Shown here one piece after another: positions 40,703 through 48,382 of a stretch of DNA of 64,000 nt. Each line of letters starts with the position of its first letter. Positions within the stretch are counted from its first letter, which is position 1. The stretch spans positions 31,663-95,662 of the forward strand of contig CAZVYS010000001.1 in the NCBI GenBank assembly GCA_964630755.1, written 5' to 3'. The translations under genes were made by a program, and so were the position numbers. The notes under the pieces are model-generated. The model made no database searches and had not been told where the DNA came from. It worked only from the letters and a program-made list of their open reading frames with translations. Source of the DNA: CAZVYS01 sp964630755 (GTDB lineage Bacteria; Patescibacteriota; Microgenomatia; UBA1400; CG1-02-47-37).

Positions 40703-40773
40703 CGGGGATTAGTTTAATGGTAGAATACGCGGCTGGGGGTCGTGTGGCTTGAGTTCGATTCTCAAATCCCCGA
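40703..40773 (+). tRNA. tRNA-Pro (anticodon GGG)
   Basis: Acceptor CGGGGAT/ATCCCCG (7 bp) with discriminator A. D arm GTTT/GAAT with loop containing GGTAG, anticodon stem CGCGG/TCGTG around loop CTGGGGG (U33, anticodon GGG, G37), T arm TTGAG-TTCGATT-CTCAA. No CCA is encoded, so the 3' end must be added by Cca. It is only 71 nt because the D loop is short. Confidence 0.9.
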
Positions 40774-40776
40774 CAT

Positions 40777-41442
40777 TTAGGTTGATATATCAGCCTTCTT
40801 TAAGAAGCTAATTAAATGCAAAAGATTGTCAATATAATAGTCTGCGTTGGTTGGTTGGTAATTATTAGGTAAGTTTTGAGTTAAGCAGATAGTAGTTATT
40901 TTACTGGCTTTTGCAGCATTAATGCCTGTTTGAGAATCTTCTAAAATATAAGAAGTTTGAGGATTAGCATTTAGTTTTTTTAAGGCATAAAGATAGCCGT
41001 CGGGATGAGGTTTGGATTTAAGCTGAGGGGTGTCGTTGACGGAAACAGTAACTGAAAACTGATTGGCAAACGGCAATCTAGCTAAAACTTTTTGAATCCA
41101 TATTCGCCGCGAGGAAGACACAATGCCCAATTTATATTGATTATTAGTTAAATAATTGACTAGCTTTTTTAAGTTAGGTGTAATTGGAGCCGTAGCATAA
41201 ATCTCTTGAGCTTGCTGGTCATACCTTTTGATAAATTGGTTTTTGGTACCTTTATACCCATACTCTTTTGCCCAATTGAAAATTGAGTTAAGATCACTGC
41301 CATAGGCTTTTTTTAATAAAAGCTTGGCTTTATTGGCGTTTAAGATTGAAGTGTAATATTTTAATTCTTTGGCTTGCCAGATTTTCTCACTATTAACAAT
41401 AACTCCGTCCATGTCAAATAAAAAAACTTTGTTTTTTGTCAT
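40777..41442 (-). CDS. HAD-superfamily hydrolase (phosphoglucomutase-like)
   Basis: 221 residues. Motif I DMDGVIVNSE, motif II IVSSSRR, motif III lysine in KSKPHPDGYL and motif IV ILEDSQTGINAA; a helical cap lies between residues 18 and 85. This subgroup acts on sugar phosphates or nucleotides; the substrate is unknown. The last residues KADIST and the stop are encoded by the palindrome GGTTGATATATCAGCC (40780-40795). Confidence 0.87.
   Translation of the reverse strand: MTKNKVFLFDMDGVIVNSEKIWQAKELKYYTSILNANKAKLLLKKAYGSDLNSIFNWAKEYGYKGTKNQFIKRYDQQAQEIYATAPITPNLKKLVNYLTNNQYKLGIVSSSRRIWIQKVLARLPFANQFSVTVSVNDTPQLKSKPHPDGYLYALKKLNANPQTSYILEDSQTGINAAKASKITTICLTQNLPNNYQPTNADYYIDNLLHLISFLKKADIST
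40780..40795. repeat. Palindrome shared with the HU promoter
   Basis: GGTTGATATATCAGCC; with flank TTTAGG it matches the reverse of the HU spacer (36680-36696). It covers the 3' end of the HAD reading frame, next to the stop codon. Confidence 0.55.
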
Positions 41443-41446
41443 AAAT

Positions 41447-42217
41447 TTAGCTAGTTAAACAGAAAAAGCTACCGACAGGTGAAAACTCTTTTATGTGAAC
41501 CTTTTGGTTATAAAAAACCGAGGCAGAGCCACCATCTAGATTAAGAGCGTGTATAATTGGAGTCTTTAATTGGCTAGCAATAGCTATAACAATCTTGGGA
41601 GTATCGGCTAATAAGGGACCTAAAAATAAAGAGTCTGGTGAGGTAATAACCATGAAAAGCAAACTGCCATCTTTAGTTTGAGCAGCAATTATTCGTCGAC
41701 GGAGTTGATCGTTACGGATTTTTAATGACAAGGGTTGAGAGTTTTGAACTAAGATTGGGCCAGATTGAAAACCAAGCTTAGAATCATCTTTTAAATAAGA
41801 GCTTATTGATAATCGATTGTTATTAACTGATAAAAAACCGTTGAATAATTGACTGGTGATAGGTTTTGAGATTTCAGTTTTTTCAGAAACTAACCAACCT
41901 AAGGGCTTATAATCCTCTGAGTAAAATCCAGCGTTAACTAAGACTGAACAGTTATGTTTATCAATTAAATCTATTGAAGCTAGTTGATCTTTAAAATTGG
42001 GTAATAGTTTGAGTTTCTCAAATTGATCAATGATAAGATGAGAGAAATAGTAAGTAGCACCATTGATAATAATGGGGTCAAGTTTTTCTCGGGTTAGATT
42101 TTCTTTTATTGCTGGTGAGGGAAGCGGTTTTTGAGTAATAGCTGGCTCGCGCTCGAGATAATAAAAAACAACTAAGCCTAAAATGGGAATAATTAAAAAA
42201 AGAAATAGTTTTTTCAT
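41447..42217 (-). CDS. Anchored phosphodiester glycosidase-like protein (NAGPA domain)
   Basis: 256 residues. An N-terminal helix (LFLFLIIPILGLVVFYYL), a Pro-rich linker, then the domain with VLVNAGFYSEDYKPLGWLV and ALNLDGGSASVFY, signature of the phosphodiester alpha-GlcNAcase (NAGPA) family, found in exported bacterial proteins that act on glycans or teichoic-type polymers. It overlaps the dus end by 4 nt and precedes the HAD gene by 4 nt. Confidence 0.8.
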   Translation of the reverse strand: MKKLFLFLIIPILGLVVFYYLEREPAITQKPLPSPAIKENLTREKLDPIIINGATYYFSHLIIDQFEKLKLLPNFKDQLASIDLIDKHNCSVLVNAGFYSEDYKPLGWLVSEKTEISKPITSQLFNGFLSVNNNRLSISSYLKDDSKLGFQSGPILVQNSQPLSLKIRNDQLRRRIIAAQTKDGSLLFMVITSPDSLFLGPLLADTPKIVIAIASQLKTPIIHALNLDGGSASVFYNQKVHIKEFSPVGSFFCLTS

Positions 42218-43173
42218 AATTTAAAAGCGTTTAGTAATCTTCTAACTTCTGACGGCTTTGAGGCTTTCATTAACTGAACTCTTAAAACTAAGGCATTGTC
42301 AAAACCTTTTATATATATTTTAAAGAATCTTTTCAAACTATGGAATGATTTTAAATTATTATTGGTTTGTTCAAAAAGCTTGAGGTGACTTAATAAAAGG
42401 TTAATTTTTTGTTTAGGGGTTTTTGAGTTGATGGTTTGATTAGGATTAAAAATATATGGATCAAGCAAAACTCCCCTGCCGATCATGATGCCATCTAAAG
42501 AGTGTTTTTTAATCATGCTTTTTGCTTCTAAAAGGCTTTTAATATCACCATTACCGATGATTTTGGTTTTGGGGCTAAGCTTGTCTCTTAAAATAATAAT
42601 TTTTTTTAGTTCCTGCCAATGAGGTTTTACCTCTGACAGTTCTTTTTTGGTACGAAGATGAATGGTTAGAGCATCTAGGTTCAAAGAGAGTAAAAAGCCA
42701 AGCCATTCTTCAGTTTGAATCGAGTTAAAACCTAATCTGGTTTTGACTGAAACGGGAGTTTTTTGATTGGCTCCAATTTGGGTGGCTTTGATAATTTCTT
42801 TAGCTATTTTAGGAGCGTTGATTAAAGCAGCGCCAGCGCCTTTTTTGATGACCGCTTTAACTGGACAGCCAAGATTAATATCTATGCCGTCAAAACCAAG
42901 TTTGCAGAGGAGCTTAGCTGTTTGTTCAAATAATTCTGGGGTGGTACCCCAAATTTGGGCAATGAGCGGTTTTTGCTTTTTTTGATATTGAAGACGTCTA
43001 ATAGAAGCAGTTTTGTCGTGAGAGAAAATGGCCTTGACATGAGTAAATTCGGTAAACATAAGATCTGGTTTGCCTAGATCACACAAAAGCGACCTAAATA
43101 CTTCGTCAGTGACTCCATCCATAGGAGCAAGACATATGATTGGTTTTTTTAACTCTTGCCAAATATTTATCAT
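42214..43173 (-). CDS. dus: tRNA-dihydrouridine synthase
   Basis: About 319 residues from the ATG at 43173; longer starts would cross the promoter. FMN-dependent reduction of uridines in the tRNA D-loop. Motifs: ICLAPMDGVTDEVFR, DGIDINLGCPVKAVIKKGAGAAL with the catalytic Cys, VSVKTRLGF and IIGNGDIKS, IMIGRGVLLDPY. It is divergent from the nuclease gene with only 24 bp between the starts. Confidence 0.93.
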   Translation of the reverse strand: MINIWQELKKPIICLAPMDGVTDEVFRSLLCDLGKPDLMFTEFTHVKAIFSHDKTASIRRLQYQKKQKPLIAQIWGTTPELFEQTAKLLCKLGFDGIDINLGCPVKAVIKKGAGAALINAPKIAKEIIKATQIGANQKTPVSVKTRLGFNSIQTEEWLGFLLSLNLDALTIHLRTKKELSEVKPHWQELKKIIILRDKLSPKTKIIGNGDIKSLLEAKSMIKKHSLDGIMIGRGVLLDPYIFNPNQTINSKTPKQKINLLLSHLKLFEQTNNNLKSFHSLKRFFKIYIKGFDNALVLRVQLMKASKPSEVRRLLNAFKL

Positions 43174-43179
43174 ACTGAG

Positions 43180-43189
43180 ATTATATAAT
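43180..43189. promoter_or_regulatory. Shared -10 region of divergent dus and nuclease genes
   Basis: ATTATATAAT is a palindrome that gives TATAAT on both strands: 6 nt before the dus ATG and 8 nt before the nuclease ATG. No good -35 is seen in either direction. Both messages would be leaderless. Confidence 0.45.
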
Positions 43190-43197
43190 AGACAGAC

Positions 43198-44058
43198 ATG
43201 GCAAAAGATAAATATACAGCAGTTTGGGTATCGCATTCGTCAATTTCTGATTGGCTAGTGTGTCCTCGGGCCTACTTTCTTAAAAACGTTTACAAAGATC
43301 CAAAAACTGGGCGAAAGATATCCTTGGTTAGTCCGCCGTTAACTTTAGGAAAGGTAGTTCATGAAGTAGTGGAAGGATTATCGGTTTTGCCTCTTGAAAA
43401 GAGATTTAACGAACCTCTTTTGGCGAAGTTTGAAGAAAAGTGGCAACAAGTGAGCGGTAGGGCAGGAGGTTTTTTTAGCAAAGATGTGGAAATGAAGTAT
43501 AAACAGCGAGGCCAAGAAATGCTAAAGAGAATTACTAGAAATCCTGGGCCTCTAAATCGTCTGGCAGTAAAAATCCAGATGGAATTGCCTTATTATTGGC
43601 TTTCTGAAAAAGATAATATTATACTTTGCGGCATGATTGACTGGCTTGAGTATCTTGAAAAAGAAGACGCTGTTGCTATTATTGATTTTAAGACTGGTAA
43701 AAAAAGAGAGAAGAAAGGTTCTTTGCAGCTGCCTATTTACTACTTGTTGGCGACAGAAACTCAAAAAAGAGCAGTTAAGAAAGCTAGTTACTGGTATGTT
43801 TCTTTAGCTGATAAACCAGTTGAGCAAAAATTACCAGATGCTGCAAAGTCCCGAGAAAAAATCTTAAAGATAGCAAAAGAGATTAAGTTGGCTCGACAAC
43901 TAGAGAGATTTAAGTGTCCGAATAATGGTTGTCGAGCTTGTGAACCGTTTGAGGACGTTATTAATGGTAAGGCAGAATTAGTGGGAACGGATAATATTAA
44001 TCGTGATGTATATATTTATTTAAAAAACGAAGATCAAACTGAAGGGGAAATATTGTGA
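43198..44058 (+). CDS. PD-(D/E)XK nuclease with four-Cys Fe-S motif (Cas4/AddB-C-like)
   Basis: 286 residues. GKVVHEVVEG (His), GMIDWLEY, AIIDFKTGKK and LQLPIYYLLA are the RecB-type nuclease motifs with D-D-x-K residues. A single Cys early (VCPRAYF, C22) and three late (FKCPNNGCRACEPF) are placed as the ligands of the iron-sulfur cluster of Cas4 and AddB. No CRISPR array or other cas gene is in the window, so a repair role is more likely. The stop overlaps the start of the alkyltransferase gene. Confidence 0.85.
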   Translation: MAKDKYTAVWVSHSSISDWLVCPRAYFLKNVYKDPKTGRKISLVSPPLTLGKVVHEVVEGLSVLPLEKRFNEPLLAKFEEKWQQVSGRAGGFFSKDVEMKYKQRGQEMLKRITRNPGPLNRLAVKIQMELPYYWLSEKDNIILCGMIDWLEYLEKEDAVAIIDFKTGKKREKKGSLQLPIYYLLATETQKRAVKKASYWYVSLADKPVEQKLPDAAKSREKILKIAKEIKLARQLERFKCPNNGCRACEPFEDVINGKAELVGTDNINRDVYIYLKNEDQTEGEIL

Positions 44059-44384
44059 CAGATAAGAGGGGCAAAGTTTTAAGGTGGGTGGGTAAGATTC
44101 CTAAAGGCAAGGTGTCTACATACGGTCGGATTGCAAAACTAGCAAAAGTTAAAAGTGCCAGGCCAGTTGGTAACTGGCTGCACACTCATGGTAAACCAAT
44201 CAGTATTGTCCCCTGTCATCGGGTGGTAAATGCTCAAGGCAAGCTTGCTTTAAATTTTGGAGCTAAAGGTGGGATAAAAACTCAAAAAAAACGATTAGAA
44301 AATGAAGAGGTTAAGGTGGAAAACTATAAAGTAGATCTAGATAAATATTTATGGAAGCCTACAGGGAGTCTATTTGAAAGTTAG
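44055..44384 (+). CDS. MGMT-like DNA alkyltransferase, DNA-binding domain only
   Basis: 109 residues from a GTG that overlaps the nuclease stop (GTGA). The active-site motif VPCHRVV is present, with the preceding helix-turn-helix (VSTYGRIAKLAKVKSARPVGN) and the following GKLALNFGAKGG. The N-terminal domain of full-length O6-alkylguanine methyltransferases is missing, as is common in short bacterial and ATL-type proteins. The Cys suggests real transfer activity. Coupled with a DNA nuclease, a repair pair is inferred. Its end overlaps rpsI on the other strand by 4 bp. Confidence 0.82.
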   Translation: MTDKRGKVLRWVGKIPKGKVSTYGRIAKLAKVKSARPVGNWLHTHGKPISIVPCHRVVNAQGKLALNFGAKGGIKTQKKRLENEEVKVENYKVDLDKYLWKPTGSLFES

Positions 44385-44782
44385 CGTTTAGGACTTTGCT
44401 TCTGCCTTCTGGCTTTGCCGCCTTTACCAGCTTGGCGACGTTGTCTTTTTCGTGGATCACGAGTAAGCAAACCTTTTTTTCTTAATAAAGGCTTAAATTT
44501 TTCCTCATCAGCTTTAACTAGGGATCTTGAGATGCCGTGGATAACAGCCTCAAGTTGGCTATTTTTACCAGAACCAACGACTTTAACAGTCACGTGATAT
44601 TTTCCTAAAACGCTACAAACATTAAACGGTTGGTCAAATAATATTTGGTTAATTTTGCCAGGAAAATATTTAGAAACTGCTTGATCATTAACTAGAGAGT
44701 CGCCTTTTTTTCTAAACAATCGAATTCTAGCAATAGCTTTTCTTCTTCGACCAACTGCATGAATATAGTTTGCTTTAGGCAT
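44381..44782 (-). CDS. rpsI: Ribosomal protein S9 (uS9)
   Basis: 133 residues from the ATG at 44782, which has GGAG just upstream and gives the normal N-terminus (MPKANYIHAVGRRRKAIARI). The C-terminal RDPRKRQRRQAGKGGKARRQKQSPKR-type basic tail reaches the P site of the 30S subunit. It overlaps rplM by 8 nt, the usual L13-S9 pair, and is the last gene of the large ribosomal cluster. Confidence 0.97.
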   Translation of the reverse strand: MPKANYIHAVGRRRKAIARIRLFRKKGDSLVNDQAVSKYFPGKINQILFDQPFNVCSVLGKYHVTVKVVGSGKNSQLEAVIHGISRSLVKADEEKFKPLLRKKGLLTRDPRKRQRRQAGKGGKARRQKQSPKR

Positions 44783-45203
44783 TTTTCTCCTTTTTAAGTT
44801 TGTCTTGATAGATATGTTGATCATCTTTAAAAACTTTTAAACGATTAAGCCTCATGTCTCGAAGTTTGTTTTTAGGCAACATGTTTTTTACAGCTGAAAA
44901 GATAATTTTTCTTGAATCCTTTTTTAATTGCTCTTCAAAAGTAATCTGTTTTAAACCGCTAGGATAGTTAGAATGACGGTAATATATTTTTTGTTTTTGT
45001 TTTCTACCAGTAACCTGGACTTTATCGCTGTTAATGACAACTACATAGTCACCACAGTCTAGATGAGAAGTAAAGTAAGGTTTGTTTTTGCCGATTAAGA
45101 ATTGCGCTATGCTGGTGGCAATCCGACCCAAGACTTGATCTTTTACATCAACAAGGTGCCAAGCGCGTTTAATATCTTTAGGAGTGGTTGAGTAGGTTTT
45201 CAT
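44775..45203 (-). CDS. rplM: Ribosomal protein L13 (uL13)
   Basis: 142 residues, normal length. AWHLVDVKDQVLGRIATSIAQFLIGK, GDYVVVINSDKVQVTG and KNMLPKNKLRDMRLNRLKV are family signatures. It lies 1 nt after rplQ and overlaps rpsI, so it is translated in the same message. Confidence 0.98.
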   Translation of the reverse strand: MKTYSTTPKDIKRAWHLVDVKDQVLGRIATSIAQFLIGKNKPYFTSHLDCGDYVVVINSDKVQVTGRKQKQKIYYRHSNYPSGLKQITFEEQLKKDSRKIIFSAVKNMLPKNKLRDMRLNRLKVFKDDQHIYQDKLKKEKNA

Positions 45204-45204
45204 G

Positions 45205-45588
45205 TTATTTTTTCTTGGGTTTAGTTGGAGCGGGCTTATCTACTAACTCGACTCTGGCCATCATGGTATTGTCACCGCGTCTCTTGCCAATTCTTGTTAC
45301 TCGAGTGAAACCAGAGGTGCGTTTCTTAGTTCGAGGGGCAAGTTCATCAAATAGCTTATGAACTGCCTTTTTATCAGGCAGAAAAGATAAAACTTGTCTC
45401 CGTGAAGACAAAGAACCAAGTTTAGCCTTAGTCATTAACTTGTCAACCAAGCCCCTAACAGCTTTGGCCTTAGCTTCAGTGGTTTTGATTTGCTCGTTTA
45501 AAATCAAGCCCTTAATAAGATCCTTAAACAAGGCCTTACGCTGCTTGATATTTCGACTCAGTTTTTTACCTTTTTTACGATGACGCAT
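45205..45588 (-). CDS. rplQ: Ribosomal protein L17 (bL17)
   Basis: 127 residues from the ATG at 45588, directly after the rpoA stop; it begins MRHRKKGKKLSR as in other L17 proteins. GLILNEQIKTTEAKAKAVRGLVDKL and TSGFTRVTRIGKRRGDN complete the match. Standard position behind rpoA. Confidence 0.97.
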   Translation of the reverse strand: MRHRKKGKKLSRNIKQRKALFKDLIKGLILNEQIKTTEAKAKAVRGLVDKLMTKAKLGSLSSRRQVLSFLPDKKAVHKLFDELAPRTKKRTSGFTRVTRIGKRRGDNTMMARVELVDKPAPTKPKKK

Positions 45589-45589
45589 A

Positions 45590-46504
45590 TTACTTAACAA
45601 TAACATCCTTTTCTTTTAGCTTATCAAGAATAATGTCAATTGACTTTCCGCCTAGATTTTTTACTTTAGAGATGTCAGCTTTTGAAGCAACGCTTAAGTC
45701 TTTGACTGTTGCGTAGCCGCCTTTTCTAAGGGCGTTAGCTATCCTGGTAGGAAGATCAAGTTCTTCAACTGAAAGCTTTAATGACTCATTTTCTTCTAGT
45801 TCGTCAACTTTCTCTTCAGCTTCTGGTTCAAAAGTTGGGTCGATTACTTGTGTAAACGAATCAATTAAGATTTTAGCTGCCTTTTCTAGGGCCTTTTGAG
45901 GCTTAATGGTACCATCTGTAAAAATCTCAATAATTAGTTTATCTAGTTCAGTGCGTCGACCAACACGAGCTGACTCTACCTTGTAGTTGACTCGAACTAC
46001 TGGAGAAAAAGTGGCATCTAGAATAATTTGGCCAAGTTTTTTAGCAGATCGGTTTTTGGCTGATAAATATCCATAACCTTGACTAACTTCTAGTTTAACA
46101 TCTAACTTTGATTTTTTATTAGCTAAGGTTGCTAATACTAAGTCTTTATTAACTACCTTGACATTGGCGGGGACTTTTAGATCAGAAGCCTTGACTTTTT
46201 TAGGACCAGTGGCGTTTAAACTAATCTTAACAGGCTCTTCACCAGTGTAACTTAAACGAACTTGTTTAAGATTTAAAAGAAGCTCGACAACATCTTCTTT
46301 CATGCCTTGTAGTGTCGTAAACTGATGAGTAACGCCACCAATGGTAGCGCTGGTTATAGCTGCACCTGGCAAACTGGCTAATAATACTCTTCTTAGAGAA
46401 TTGCCGATTGTTAAACCGTATCCTGGTTCTAATGGAGAAAGTTCAAATTTCCCATAGTCTTTTGTTTCGGCAAGGCAGGCGGTTTTAAAATTATTTTTTA
46501 TCAT
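45590..46504 (-). CDS. rpoA: RNA polymerase alpha subunit
   Basis: 304 residues. The N-terminal assembly domain has LEPGYGLTIGNSLRRVLL and ITSATIGGV; the C-terminal helix-hairpin-helix domain (PTRIANALRKGGYATVKDL and VKNLGGKSIDIILDKLKEK) is present, so contacts with regulators and UP elements are possible. An acidic linker (about 215-240) joins the domains. Confidence 0.97.
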   Translation of the reverse strand: MIKNNFKTACLAETKDYGKFELSPLEPGYGLTIGNSLRRVLLASLPGAAITSATIGGVTHQFTTLQGMKEDVVELLLNLKQVRLSYTGEEPVKISLNATGPKKVKASDLKVPANVKVVNKDLVLATLANKKSKLDVKLEVSQGYGYLSAKNRSAKKLGQIILDATFSPVVRVNYKVESARVGRRTELDKLIIEIFTDGTIKPQKALEKAAKILIDSFTQVIDPTFEPEAEEKVDELEENESLKLSVEELDLPTRIANALRKGGYATVKDLSVASKADISKVKNLGGKSIDIILDKLKEKDVIVK

Positions 46505-46545
46505 ATATTACCTTTCTTTCTGACTATTAATCAGAGTAAATTAGG

Positions 46546-47154
46546 TTAACGTGAGTAAAACTCAACAATTAATTGTTCTTGAATGTTAATGTCGATTTCA
46601 TCGCGATCTGGCAAGCGTTCATATTTACTAGCTACTGCTTTCCTTTTTAAATATTTTGGAGTATGAACGTCTTTTTTTTGAAGAAGCTCAGCTATTTTTA
46701 GATTTTTAACTATCTTTTCGGATAAACTAATTACTTGACCAGGTTTAACCAAGTATGAAGGGATAGTTAGTTTTTTGCCATCTACCTTAATGTGTCCATG
46801 AGTAACCATTTGACGAGCAGCTGGTCTTGTTTGAGCAAAACCTGATCTGAAAATTAAATTATCAAGGCGAGATTCTAGTAATTGAAGTAGTTTAGTGCCA
46901 GTGGCTGCTTTTTCTAATCTCGCAGTGTCATAGTAACGACGAAATTGTTTTTCTAGTACTCCGTAAGTTGCTTTTAGCTTTTGTTTTTCTTTGAGTTGAA
47001 GGCCATAGTCTGATAATCGACGCTGTCTTTTCTTGCCATGGGCGCCAGGAGGATAAGGTTTTCGAGCTAAAACTTTGTCTAGTTGTTTAGACCCAAAAAT
47101 ATTTTCATTGAAACGCCTAACTAGCTTGCCTTTGGGAGATGTTGGTCTTGCCAT
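46546..47154 (-). CDS. rpsD: Ribosomal protein S4 (uS4)
   Basis: 202 residues. KPYPPGAHGKKRQRRLSDYGLQLKEKQKLK is split in the family pattern; LDNLIFRSGFAQTRPAARQMV is the S4 RNA-binding region. It is the cysteine-free form without a zinc site. S4 starts 30S assembly and in many bacteria represses the alpha operon. Confidence 0.97.
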   Translation of the reverse strand: MARPTSPKGKLVRRFNENIFGSKQLDKVLARKPYPPGAHGKKRQRRLSDYGLQLKEKQKLKATYGVLEKQFRRYYDTARLEKAATGTKLLQLLESRLDNLIFRSGFAQTRPAARQMVTHGHIKVDGKKLTIPSYLVKPGQVISLSEKIVKNLKIAELLQKKDVHTPKYLKRKAVASKYERLPDRDEIDINIQEQLIVEFYSR

Positions 47155-47157
47155 AAA

Positions 47158-47553
47158 TTAACCTCTGCGTCTCTTTTTTGGCCGACAACCATTATGGGGC
47201 ATTGGAGTAATGTCGGCTATTTGAGTAATTTTTAATCCACTACTTCTAATAACTCCAAGGGCAGCATCACGCCCTGAACCGGGACCTTTAATATAAACTT
47301 CAGCTTGAGACAAACCTTTTTCCTTTGCTTTCTTGATGACGGCATCAATAGCAGTCGTGGCTGCAAAAGGAGTTGATTTACGAGAACCCTTGAAGCCTGA
47401 AGCTCCAGTTGATCCCCACACAATAACATCTCCTTGATTATTTGTAATAGATACTAAAGTATTATTAAAAGTGGCAGTAATAAAGATCTTGCCATTACTG
47501 AGACTTGCTTTTTGAGGTTGAACTTTAGTTGGTTTAGCTTTTGAATTAGTCAT
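47158..47553 (-). CDS. rpsK: Ribosomal protein S11 (uS11)
   Basis: 131 residues from the ATG at 47553, which follows the S13 stop at once. GKIFITATFNNTLVSITN, VIVWGSTGASGFKGSRKSTPFAA and TPMPHNGCRPKKRRRG are the family hallmarks. Part of the mRNA-binding platform of the 30S subunit. Confidence 0.98.
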   Translation of the reverse strand: MTNSKAKPTKVQPQKASLSNGKIFITATFNNTLVSITNNQGDVIVWGSTGASGFKGSRKSTPFAATTAIDAVIKKAKEKGLSQAEVYIKGPGSGRDAALGVIRSSGLKITQIADITPMPHNGCRPKKRRRG

Positions 47554-47554
47554 G

Positions 47555-47956
47555 TTATTTTTTAGATGCATCTGCTATTTTTTGAGCATCTTCTTTTTTA
47601 AGAGCACCAACAGTCATACGCTTGCCTCGTTTAGTACGAGCATTGTGCCGAGTACGTTGGCCTCTACTTGGTAACTTGGCAGTATGACGTATACCTCTGT
47701 ATGTCCCGATCTGCTTAAGCCTTTTAATATTCTCAGTAATAATTTTTCTTAATGGACCCTCTGTAGGAATAGTGTCAATGGCTTTTTGAAGTCTCATAAT
47801 TTCATCTGAACTTAGATCTTTAGCTCGTTTGTTACTGTCAACATTAGCAAGCTTCAAAATCTTTGAAACATTTTGACGACCAATACCGAAAATGTAGGTA
47901 AGGGCAATCTCGGTTCGTTTATGTGGAGGAATATCGATTCCAGAAATTCTTGGCAT
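47555..47956 (-). CDS. rpsM: Ribosomal protein S13 (uS13)
   Basis: 133 residues. MPRISGIDIPPHKRTEIALTYI, FGIGRQNVSKIL, and the C-terminal YRGIRHTAKLPSRGQRTRHNARTKRG are typical. Contacts the 50S subunit and P-site tRNA. It starts 7 nt after rpmJ. Confidence 0.98.
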   Translation of the reverse strand: MPRISGIDIPPHKRTEIALTYIFGIGRQNVSKILKLANVDSNKRAKDLSSDEIMRLQKAIDTIPTEGPLRKIITENIKRLKQIGTYRGIRHTAKLPSRGQRTRHNARTKRGKRMTVGALKKEDAQKIADASKK

Positions 47957-47963
47957 AGAAAAT

Positions 47964-48077
47964 TTAACCTTGTCGCTGTTTGTGGCGAGGGTTTGTGCAA
48001 ATTACATAAACCCGACCTTTTCGGCGGACTATTTTACATTTTAGGCAGCGTTTTTTAACTGAGGCTTGTACCTTCAT
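47964..48077 (-). CDS. rpmJ: Ribosomal protein L36 (bL36)
   Basis: 37 residues, easily missed because of its size: begins MKVQASVKKRCLKC and ends NPRHKQRQG. The zinc ribbon is complete, with Cys 11, 14 and 27 and His 32. It lies between infA and rpsM, the standard position. The -VK-RC-KCKI-RR-GRVYVIC pattern leaves no doubt. Confidence 0.97.
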   Translation of the reverse strand: MKVQASVKKRCLKCKIVRRKGRVYVICTNPRHKQRQG

Positions 48078-48093
48078 AGACAGAAAAAATCAA

Positions 48094-48116
48094 GGAGCTA
48101 GTTAATAACTATCTCC
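48094..48116. terminator. Hairpin between infA and rpmJ
   Basis: GGAG-C-TAGTT-AAT-AACTA-T-CTCC, nine pairs around one mismatch. T-runs flank both sides (TTTTTTT on +, TTGATTTTTT on -), so it can end or attenuate transcription within the ribosomal cluster on the - strand. Confidence 0.6.
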
Positions 48117-48138
48117 TTTTTTTATATTTCAAATTTTA

Positions 48139-48360
48139 TTATTTTAGCCGGTAAGTTATCCGACCCTTAGTTTTGTCGTAAGGAGTCTGTTCAATCTTAA
48201 CTTGATCACCAGGTAAAACTCGAATACGATACATGCGCATTTTGCCAGCAAGGTGACAAAGGATGGTTTTATCTGAATTGTTAAGCTTAACTTTAAAGGT
48301 AGCGTTAGGAAGAGCTTCCTCTACAACCCCTTCGACTTGAACTACATCGTTAGTAGACAT
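48139..48360 (-). CDS. infA: Translation initiation factor IF-1
   Basis: 73 residues, one OB-fold: VEGVVEEALPNATFKVKL, ILCHLAGKMRMYRIRVLPGDQVKIEQTPYD split over the family pattern, and KGRITYRL at the end. Binds the A site of the 30S subunit during initiation. It lies between map and rpmJ. Confidence 0.98.
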   Translation of the reverse strand: MSTNDVVQVEGVVEEALPNATFKVKLNNSDKTILCHLAGKMRMYRIRVLPGDQVKIEQTPYDKTKGRITYRLK

Positions 48361-48382
48361 TGATTAAGATATTATACCAAAA

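Noticed and set aside
43198..44058. Cas4 of a CRISPR system
   Set aside because: No repeat array or other cas gene is in the window; the neighbour is a DNA alkyltransferase, so a general repair nuclease is more likely.
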